The notes under the pieces: model-generated | The model's input: the letters and a program-made list of their open reading frames with translations, nothing else | Told to the model about the DNA's origin: nothing | The model's database searches: none | Program-made: the position numbers and the translations under genes | Part shown: in pieces, positions 8,328 through 14,843 of the stretch | How positions within the stretch are numbered: the stretch's first letter is position 1 | How the letters are laid out: each line of letters starts with the position of its first letter | DNA from: Bacteroidales bacterium | GTDB taxonomy: Bacteria; Bacteroidota; Bacteroidia; Bacteroidales; P3 | DNA length: 55,462 bases | Assembly: GCA_017524785.1 (NCBI GenBank) | Contig: JAFXUY010000114.1 | Span: 1-55,462 of the forward strand | Direction of reading: 5' to 3'

Positions 8328-8358
8328 TTTCTTTCCATTTCTTTTCATTCTGATTGAG
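8328..8358 (-). repeat. Right arm of 31-bp inverted repeat bracketing GxxExxY ORF
   Basis: It begins at the first base after the TAA of the GxxExxY ORF and ends with CATTCTGATTGAG. Its reverse complement matches 7904-7934 with three mismatches. In RNA the two arms could pair and close the whole ORF in one loop. Confidence 0.92.
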
Positions 8359-8373
8359 ATATAACTATTTGGT

Positions 8374-9387
8374 GTGAAATTGCGAGTACTGCTAATATGT
8401 AATTACAAGCCTGGTGTCGGAGGAATCTCGGGGCAGGTGGAGATATTGCAGCGGAAGCTGCAGCAAGATGGCCACACTGCTGAGATATTCTCCACCAAGG
8501 GCTCATTCCTGTGGCGCCTCGGCCTACTGCGGCGGATGAAGCTGGCTGCAAAGGACTATGACGTGCTACATATCCATTGCTGCTCAGGCTGGGGGTTCTT
8601 GCCTGCAGTTGTGGGAGTGAATGTGGGTCGGAGAATGAAGAAACGAGTGGTGCTGACCTACCATGGCGGTGGCGGCGAGCGTTTCTTCAACAAGCACACA
8701 TGTATGGTGAAACGCTATCTAATGCACACAGATGCCAATATTGTTCTGTCTGGGTTTCTTGGCAAAGTATTTGATCAATACCAGCTACCATACACTATCA
8801 TTCCAAATATCATTGAACTTGATGAACGTCAATATCGAGAACGGGCTCCAATACAACCTCACTACATCTGCGTTCGTGCCCATGAAGAGCTCTACAACAT
8901 TTCCTGTATCTTGCGGGCTTTTCAAAAAACTCTAACCGAATTACCGGAAGCCTCCTTAACATTGGTCGGAGATGGCTCGCAGCACAATGCTCTATTGCAG
9001 ATGGCAAAGGGGTTGAGACTGCCGAATGTCACCTTCACCGGCAGGGTCGACAACAAAGAAATCTACCAATATCTCAACAAGGCCGATATAATGCTATCCG
9101 CGCCAAAGGTAGATAACATGCCCGTGTCACTACTGGAAGCCATGAACGCCGGCTTGCTTATTATATCCACCAATGTCGGCGGAGTGCCGTATATGATTGA
9201 TAGCGGAAAAACCGGATACCTTTTCCCTGATGATGACTCTGACGCCCTTGCGAGCCTCATGATTCGAGCGGTACAACAGCAGCCTGAAAGCATTACCATC
9301 ATACACAATGCACATCAAGCGGTCGACTCCTACCGCTGGGAGAACATCAAAAACAAACTTTATCACACCTATGGGTTTCCTGCATGA
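8374..9387 (+). CDS. Glycosyltransferase family 4 (GT-B fold)
   Basis: The 337-residue protein is a retaining GT-B glycosyltransferase. An N-terminal LICNYKPGVGGISGQVE loop (residues 7-23) binds the acceptor. The C-terminal half has ASLTLVGDGSQ, VTFTGRVDN and the donor-binding PVSLLEAMNAGLLIISTNVGG with the Glu-x7 spacing typical of family 4. The start is GTG at 8374, 15 nt after the right arm of the inverted repeat. No ATG nearby would keep the first beta strand. It is the first gene after the GxxExxY cassette, and the packed operon resumes here with a 17-nt overlap to the next gene. Confidence 0.9.
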   Translation: MKLRVLLICNYKPGVGGISGQVEILQRKLQQDGHTAEIFSTKGSFLWRLGLLRRMKLAAKDYDVLHIHCCSGWGFLPAVVGVNVGRRMKKRVVLTYHGGGGERFFNKHTCMVKRYLMHTDANIVLSGFLGKVFDQYQLPYTIIPNIIELDERQYRERAPIQPHYICVRAHEELYNISCILRAFQKTLTELPEASLTLVGDGSQHNALLQMAKGLRLPNVTFTGRVDNKEIYQYLNKADIMLSAPKVDNMPVSLLEAMNAGLLIISTNVGGVPYMIDSGKTGYLFPDDDSDALASLMIRAVQQQPESITIIHNAHQAVDSYRWENIKNKLYHTYGFPA

Positions 9388-10660
9388 ACACATAATACTG
9401 CCGCTGAGCGACCTCGTGAAAGGAGAAAACGTGCACAAGTACTTGCGAATGCTACGAGAAGCAGAGTCATGGACTGACGAGCAAATGCAGGAATTCCAAC
9501 AGCGACGGCTACAGCAACTTTTATCATACGCGACAACAGAAGTGCCTTTTTATCGCGATTGGTTCCAAGACCATAGCCTAGACCCCTTGATCGTGAGCCT
9601 CGAACAGATGCCCATAGTCAACAAAGCAATAATGCGCCAAGAAGGGATAGATCGCTTTTCTGCCGAACATTTCCCTGTCAAGGAACGCATGTCGTCCCGT
9701 TCCAGCGGTTCTACGGGAGAGCCTTTTTCCTTCTATACCTCAAAACAGGCTTACTCTATTAATACTGCCGCAAAGCTCCGCACATGGTACATGGCTGGAT
9801 ATCGACTCGGCGACCGCTACATGAAGATTGCCAACGGAGCTCGTCACGGAAAGTTCAAGAAATTGCAAGACAAGGTAAACAACTGTATATATGTGCCATT
9901 TTATTCCATGACCGACGATATGCTCAAGGCCATTCTGGATAACATCGAACGCTCGCGTCCTACCTTCGTCCGCTCCTACCCCATACCATTATACCTGCTG
10001 GCGCAGTACCGTAACAGCCATTCCGGATACTCCTTCTGTCCGCGCCATATAATGACCACAGGCTCAACACTTCCCGTCGCTTACCGCATAGAGATAGAAA
10101 AGGCTTTCTGTTGCGACATAATCGATTCATATAGTTGCGAGGGGACTCCAAACACCTATGAGACTCCTGCACACGACGGCTACCACACATGCAACTACTA
10201 CGGCATCATTGAGGTGCTTGACGACAATAACAAACCCATCACAAACGGCATTGGACGAGTGGTGAGCACCGATCTCTGGAATATGGCACACCCATTCATC
10301 CGCTACGACTCGCAGGACCTTGTCGAAGTAAATGCAGGGAGGATTGTACGCATTATGGGGCGCGAATGCGAAAGTCTAGTCGTCGCCAATGGGCAACGCT
10401 ACACAGTCCACAACTTCGTCGGATTCTTCCAAGAGGACAACCGCCCTACTCGCCAATCAGTCACCGCCTACCAGGTGGTCGTACGAAATGATAACAGCAT
10501 CACCTTCCGACTGGTGGTCAACGGCCAATACACTCCAGATATAGAACAATATATCATCGACTTCTGGCAGCAACAACTCGGCGTGCCAGTAAATGTGTCT
10601 CTGGTCGACGAGATACCTCTGATGCAAAACAACAAGCGTCTCACCATAATAAAAGAATAG
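9371..10660 (+). CDS. CapK/PaaK-like adenylate-forming enzyme of polysaccharide loci
   Basis: The 429-residue protein belongs to the phenylacetate-CoA ligase-like group (CapK) often found in capsule loci. The nucleotide-binding loop is SSRSSGSTGEPFSF at about residues 106-119, followed by SYSCEGTPNTYETPAHDGY in the middle and an IRYDSQDLVEV segment. The frame opens upstream at 9308, but the ATG at 9371, 17 nt inside the previous gene, gives the normal N-terminus. The family activates carboxylic acids as acyl adenylates; in capsule loci the substrate is unknown. It could supply an acyl group for the acetyltransferase-like protein that follows 3 nt later (inference). Confidence 0.85.
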   Translation: MGFLHEHIILPLSDLVKGENVHKYLRMLREAESWTDEQMQEFQQRRLQQLLSYATTEVPFYRDWFQDHSLDPLIVSLEQMPIVNKAIMRQEGIDRFSAEHFPVKERMSSRSSGSTGEPFSFYTSKQAYSINTAAKLRTWYMAGYRLGDRYMKIANGARHGKFKKLQDKVNNCIYVPFYSMTDDMLKAILDNIERSRPTFVRSYPIPLYLLAQYRNSHSGYSFCPRHIMTTGSTLPVAYRIEIEKAFCCDIIDSYSCEGTPNTYETPAHDGYHTCNYYGIIEVLDDNNKPITNGIGRVVSTDLWNMAHPFIRYDSQDLVEVNAGRIVRIMGRECESLVVANGQRYTVHNFVGFFQEDNRPTRQSVTAYQVVVRNDNSITFRLVVNGQYTPDIEQYIIDFWQQQLGVPVNVSLVDEIPLMQNNKRLTIIKE

Positions 10661-10663
10661 TCT

Positions 10664-11161
10664 ATGCCTAGCAGAGAAATACTTGAATATCATGGACTGA
10701 ACCATCCTTTGGGGAAAATCAAATACGCTTTCACCCAACTGTGGCGTTTCAGTTTGTCCAGACTGGCGTTCTTTATTCCATTCAAAGGTTGGCGTGCCGC
10801 AATGTACCGTTGGAGCGGCATCCGTATCGGCAAGCGAGTCTACATAGGACATGATATGCTTTTCGACAGGGCTTTCCCTGAGCAGATAAGTATCGGCGAC
10901 GACACTGCCATTGGTGACCGCTGCACGATCACGGCGCATGGCTGTATACCGACACAAACTCCACTGAAAGAGATATACCCTCTCACGGTAAAACCCGTAA
11001 ACATAGGCTGTCGGGTATGGATAATGCCCAATGTGACAATCATCTACGGTGTAACCATCGGGGATGAGGCAGTGGTGGCCACTGGTGCAGTGGTAACACG
11101 CGACGTACCCCCTCGCACATTGGTTGCCGGCGTTCCTGCCAAAGTAATCAAGCAACTATGA
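10664..11161 (+). CDS. Hexapeptide acyltransferase (WcaF/colanic acid type)
   Basis: The 165-residue protein has a short N-terminal amphipathic part with FIPFKGWRAAMYRWSGIRIG, typical of the colanic acid/WcaF acetyltransferase group. Left-handed beta-helix repeats run from residue 50 to 150 (ISIGDDTAIGDRCTI, VTIGDEAVVATGAVVTRDV) and it ends in AGVPAKVIKQL. It transfers an acyl group, usually acetyl, to a polysaccharide residue in the cytoplasm. Its placement directly after the CapK-like enzyme suggests the two act together. The next start codon overlaps its stop as ATGA. Confidence 0.88.
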   Translation: MPSREILEYHGLNHPLGKIKYAFTQLWRFSLSRLAFFIPFKGWRAAMYRWSGIRIGKRVYIGHDMLFDRAFPEQISIGDDTAIGDRCTITAHGCIPTQTPLKEIYPLTVKPVNIGCRVWIMPNVTIIYGVTIGDEAVVATGAVVTRDVPPRTLVAGVPAKVIKQL

Positions 11162-12192
11162 GAATCTTATTCCAACTAGGGCATCCCGCCCACTTCCATC
11201 TGTTCAAGAACACAATCGCCGACCTGCAACGTGACGGACACCAGACCTATATCCTCATTCGCAAGAAAGACATCCTAGAGGATTTGCTAAAACAATCCGG
11301 GATGACATACGTTAACATTCTGCCAAGCGGGAAAAAGTCCATCTTCACACTGATGCTACGATTATGGCGCGTCTTTTGGTTCACACTCACACGTCGGATT
11401 GACGTCCTTGCAGGCTCTACCCCCGAGGTGGCCCAAGTGGCCTGGCTGCTAAGACGTCGTTCGGTGGTCATGGCGGAAGACGATGCAGCTATTGTCCCGC
11501 AGTTCATCAAGGCGGTGAGACCCTTTGTCGACAACTACCTCTCGCCGGTCTCGTGCAACAACGGGGTCCTGGAGCCTGCCACCACCCATTACCAGGGCTT
11601 CCACAAACTGGCCTACCTGCATCCCGACCGTTTCACCCCGAATCCGACTGTGGTGGACAAATACTTCCCTCATAACAAGCCCTACTTCCTACTACGCTTT
11701 GCAAAACTGAACGCTTACCATGATGTAAGCGCCAGCGCTCATGGCATCAACGACGAGACAGCCCTCGCACTCATAAATATCCTCACACCTCACGGTAATG
11801 TATATATAACCTCGGAGCGGGAGCTGATTCCAGAGTTGGAACAATACAGGCTCTGTATCAACCCGCTGGACATTCACCACATTATGGCTTTCGCAACCAT
11901 TTACATCGGCGATAGTCAGAGCATGGCCGTAGAAGCCGCTATGCTCGGCACTCCATCCGTACGCTTCAACGATTTTGCCGGAAGAATAGGCGTGCTGGAA
12001 GAGTTGGAGAAAAAATACCTGTTGACCATCGGAATTCCATCCAGCGACCCGCATGCACTATTCCAAACCGTTGAAGACATGATCCATACAGACAACATTA
12101 GGGAATTGTACCAAGCGCGACGAAAAAAGATGCTAGCCGACAAGATAGACGTAGCAACATACTTTACAAATTTCATTGAAGGGCTGAAATAA
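11158..12192 (+). CDS. DUF354 family protein (GT-B/epimerase-like fold)
   Basis: The 344-residue product matches DUF354: the N-terminus MRILFQLGHPAHFHLFKN, with HPAHxHLF as the family hallmark, DVLAGSTPEVAQVAWLL near residue 82-98 and a C-terminal IYIGDSQSMAVEAAMLGTPSVRF with the Ser/Glu pattern of UDP-sugar binding in GT-B and UDP-GlcNAc 2-epimerase folds. The biochemical role of DUF354 is not established. In sugar loci it is assumed to be a transferase or epimerase. It overlaps both neighbours (ATGA upstream, TAATG downstream). wecB, a structural relative, follows two genes later. Confidence 0.85.
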   Translation: MRILFQLGHPAHFHLFKNTIADLQRDGHQTYILIRKKDILEDLLKQSGMTYVNILPSGKKSIFTLMLRLWRVFWFTLTRRIDVLAGSTPEVAQVAWLLRRRSVVMAEDDAAIVPQFIKAVRPFVDNYLSPVSCNNGVLEPATTHYQGFHKLAYLHPDRFTPNPTVVDKYFPHNKPYFLLRFAKLNAYHDVSASAHGINDETALALINILTPHGNVYITSERELIPELEQYRLCINPLDIHHIMAFATIYIGDSQSMAVEAAMLGTPSVRFNDFAGRIGVLEELEKKYLLTIGIPSSDPHALFQTVEDMIHTDNIRELYQARRKKMLADKIDVATYFTNFIEGLK

Positions 12193-12929
12193 TGGACTTC
12201 ACGACAGATAAATACCAAGAGCTGTTGAAGGCGTTAAATAACCACAACAATTTCAAACTTAGGCATGATGTAGACCTACGGCCAGAATACGCTCTGCGTA
12301 TAGCACAACTGGAGTCGACAGCAGGAGTACAGGCGACTTACTACTTCCGCGCCATGCACTTCGACAGCCATTCCGAAACTATAAAGGCCATTGTCGCACT
12401 TGGGCATACGACAGGATACCACTATGAAAATCTTGCAACATGCCACGGAGACATTGAAGCTGCCTATAGTGACTTCTGCCAAAACCTGGGAAAACTTCGC
12501 AAGATTGTACCCGTAAACACAGCCTGTGCACATGGGAGTCCGCGCTCACCATGGAACAGCCAAGACATTTGGGAGCATCATGATATTCATTCTCTTGGCA
12601 TAGAGTATGAGCCGATGCTCGATACCGATTTCAGTAGCACCCTATACTTAACCGACACCGGCCGACGCTGGGACGGATACCGTGTAAGCGTGAGGGACAA
12701 GGTTCCAAAATATCAAGAGCAGTGGAACCGAGAAGGTCTAACATTTCACACTACTGACGATATAATACACGCACTCAACATCACAGGACACCCCATACAC
12801 TGTTGGGACTTGCTCATAAATACCCACACTCAACGATGGATGCCATTCGGAGTTAACTGGATGATAGAAGCATCCGCACAAAACATAAAAAATATCGCAA
12901 AAATGATTATCGTATGCGCAAAATACTGA
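12192..12929 (+). CDS. NodB-like polysaccharide deacetylase family protein (RHDVD variant)
   Basis: The 245-residue protein shows the beginning of a polysaccharide deacetylase barrel in which the TFDDG motif is replaced by KLRHDVDLRPEY (about residues 22-33). A TYYFRAMHFD strand follows, then LGHTTGYHYENLA near residue 71-83, whose His could serve as the metal ligand. A later AHGSPRSPWNS loop resembles motif 3. This variant is common next to DUF354 genes in my experience of such loci, but I know of no assay. It may be a deacetylase of a lipid-linked sugar or a non-catalytic relative. It overlaps DUF354 by one base (TAATG) and wecB by 16 nt. Confidence 0.75.
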   Translation: MDFTTDKYQELLKALNNHNNFKLRHDVDLRPEYALRIAQLESTAGVQATYYFRAMHFDSHSETIKAIVALGHTTGYHYENLATCHGDIEAAYSDFCQNLGKLRKIVPVNTACAHGSPRSPWNSQDIWEHHDIHSLGIEYEPMLDTDFSSTLYLTDTGRRWDGYRVSVRDKVPKYQEQWNREGLTFHTTDDIIHALNITGHPIHCWDLLINTHTQRWMPFGVNWMIEASAQNIKNIAKMIIVCAKY

Positions 12930-13987
12930 CCATTGTAGGAGCACGCCCCCAATTCATAAAAGCAGCAGCAATTAGTCATGCTATCAGGGATTTGCACGCA
13001 AATCTCACTGAGGATATACTGCATACCGGACAACACTATGACGATGCCATGTCGGCCCAGTTCTTCCGCGAGCTCGACATACCGCAGCCTCGCTACAACC
13101 TCAATGTCGGGTCGGGCAACCATGGAGCACAGACAGCATTGATGCTCAAAGGAATTGAAGATGTGCTACTAAAAGAGCACTACACTGGAGTACTAGTTTA
13201 TGGCGACACCAACTCGACTCTCGCCGGTGCCTTGGCTGCCGTTAAACTACATGTACCAGTGTTCCATGTAGAAGCTGGCCTGCGGTCGTACAACCGGGAT
13301 ATGCCGGAGGAGGTAAACCGAGTATTAACCGACCATACGTCGGCACTGCTTTTTGCACCCACACAAACCGCAGTACAAAACCTTGAAAAAGAAGGTTTTA
13401 GTGAAAAAAAGATAATATTCAGCGGGGATGTGATGCTTGACAATGTACGTCATTACGCACCAATTTCCAACCCCACGGAAAACAGGCAAGCCCCATACAT
13501 TCTAGCCACTGTACATCGCGACTTCAACACAGACCAACCAGAGAGGCTAAAGAACATACTTGCAGCACTCTGCATGGTTGCCGACAAGCAAAATTGTGAT
13601 GTGTTGTTCCCTGCACACCCCAGAACCAGGAAAATACTTGAAAACATGAACGAGGTGAGTCTTTCGGGCCGAATAAAGATTATGGCCCCATTATCGTACC
13701 TAGAAACACTGGCGACAGCGCGTCGTTCTGCATTGGTAATGACAGACAGCGGAGGACTACAGAAAGAGGCTTTCTTCTGCGGCCGATGTTGCGTGGTTCT
13801 GCGTCCAGAAACAGAGTGGACAGAGATTGTCGAATGTGGTGCGGCACTACTTGCCGATGCCAATCCGGAACAGATCATCGATGCTGCAAACAAGCTATGG
13901 GTACACACTCCATGCGAACCCACACAATTCGGCGATGGCCATGCTGCCGAAAAAATTGTTAAAAACATTGAAGTTTATATTAAATAA
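12914..13987 (+). CDS. wecB: UDP-N-acetylglucosamine 2-epimerase (non-hydrolysing)
   Basis: The 357-residue enzyme interconverts UDP-GlcNAc and UDP-ManNAc, feeding ManNAc-type sugars into the polysaccharide. Its length is normal for the family. It shows the N-terminal GARPQFIKAAAI loop (residues 9-20), HTGQHYDDAMS at 36-46, VYGDTNSTLAG near 95-105, the VEAGLRSYNRDMPEE active-site segment around 118-132, and TDSGGLQKEAF near the C-terminus. No UDP-ManNAc dehydrogenase gene is visible in the window. It ends the tightly overlapped gene run; a promoter then precedes the export genes. Confidence 0.95.
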   Translation: MRKILTIVGARPQFIKAAAISHAIRDLHANLTEDILHTGQHYDDAMSAQFFRELDIPQPRYNLNVGSGNHGAQTALMLKGIEDVLLKEHYTGVLVYGDTNSTLAGALAAVKLHVPVFHVEAGLRSYNRDMPEEVNRVLTDHTSALLFAPTQTAVQNLEKEGFSEKKIIFSGDVMLDNVRHYAPISNPTENRQAPYILATVHRDFNTDQPERLKNILAALCMVADKQNCDVLFPAHPRTRKILENMNEVSLSGRIKIMAPLSYLETLATARRSALVMTDSGGLQKEAFFCGRCCVVLRPETEWTEIVECGAALLADANPEQIIDAANKLWVHTPCEPTQFGDGHAAEKIVKNIEVYIK

Positions 13988-13993
13988 ATAAAA

Positions 13994-14015
13994 AGTCGTA
14001 TATTTGCACACGACT
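13994..14015 (+). promoter_or_regulatory. Promoter -7 box within an inverted repeat, upstream of export genes
   Basis: TATATTTG at 13999-14006 is a perfect Bacteroidetes -7 box (TAnnTTTG), 54 nt before the Wza-like start. It lies inside the inverted repeat AGTCGT-N10-ACGACT (13994-13999 with 14010-14015). A repressor bound to the repeat would cover the box, or the repeat could form a small hairpin around the transcription start. No clear -33 TTTG is seen at 19-21 nt. Confidence 0.7.
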
Positions 14016-14059
14016 AACGTTTTATGTTTTACACATAACACGCTGTTTTACATTGTAAT

Positions 14060-14830
14060 ATGAAAAAGAAAGAAAGGAATATATATATAAAATCAATAGC
14101 CAGAATAGCTTTTTTCACTATTGTCATGGCTATTCTTTCGACCTCGTGCGTAACACCGCGCCGTGTCAACTATCTACAGGACATGGCCCAAGGCAGCCAG
14201 ATTGAACTGGAAAATCGCTTTGAGGCTGTCATAGCTCCTTACGACGAAATTGAGATCACCATAACCAGCCCTAATAACCCAAAACTTGCCGAACCTTTTA
14301 CACTAACCAACTTCCTGGTAGACGTGAACGGCGACATTGAAATGCCTGTGCTCGGCCACATGCACGTTGCCGGCCTCACACGCTTGCGTTTACAGGACAC
14401 ACTGACCGACATGCTGCATGTTGGCGGCATCATCAACGAGCCATTTGTCAACGTACACTTCAGCAACTTCAAGATATTCTTCCTCGGCAATGGGCAGGGC
14501 AAGGTGATTACCATTCCCAACGAGCGCTGCACCTTCCTTGAGGCACTAGCCATATACGGTGGACTTGACCCCTATGTCAGGCGTGACCGCATTGCCGTTA
14601 TGCGCGAGATAGATGGCCACATGGTTATGCGCCATCTCGACCCTCGTTCGAGTGATGTCTTCAACGACCCATTCTTCCTTCTGCAACAAAACGACTTCAT
14701 CATCATCGAAAGCATGAGTAGCGGCGTGATGCGTAGCGAATTGACCTTCTGGACTGGACTGGCCAGCACATTTCTCTCAGCCACATCGTTGTTGACAACA
14801 ATCATGCTCTACCGCACAATGTCTAAATAA
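14060..14830 (+). CDS. Polysaccharide export outer-membrane lipoprotein (Wza-like)
   Basis: The 256-residue protein has a lipoprotein signal with lipobox LSTSC (Cys30). A polysaccharide-export domain follows (YDEIEITITSPNNPKL near 60-75, VDVNGDIEMPVLGHMHVAG near 88-106) and a soluble-ligand-binding-like segment (GNGQGKVITIPNERCTFLEAL). A hydrophobic C-terminal helix (about 225-250) fits the amphipathic helix that lines the outer-membrane pore in Wza. It probably forms the channel through which the polymer leaves, together with the kinase encoded 13 nt downstream. Wza is longer, about 380 residues; this shorter form is usual in Bacteroidetes. Confidence 0.9.
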   Translation: MKKKERNIYIKSIARIAFFTIVMAILSTSCVTPRRVNYLQDMAQGSQIELENRFEAVIAPYDEIEITITSPNNPKLAEPFTLTNFLVDVNGDIEMPVLGHMHVAGLTRLRLQDTLTDMLHVGGIINEPFVNVHFSNFKIFFLGNGQGKVITIPNERCTFLEALAIYGGLDPYVRRDRIAVMREIDGHMVMRHLDPRSSDVFNDPFFLLQQNDFIIIESMSSGVMRSELTFWTGLASTFLSATSLLTTIMLYRTMSK

Positions 14831-14843
14831 CACTTAAGCAATA

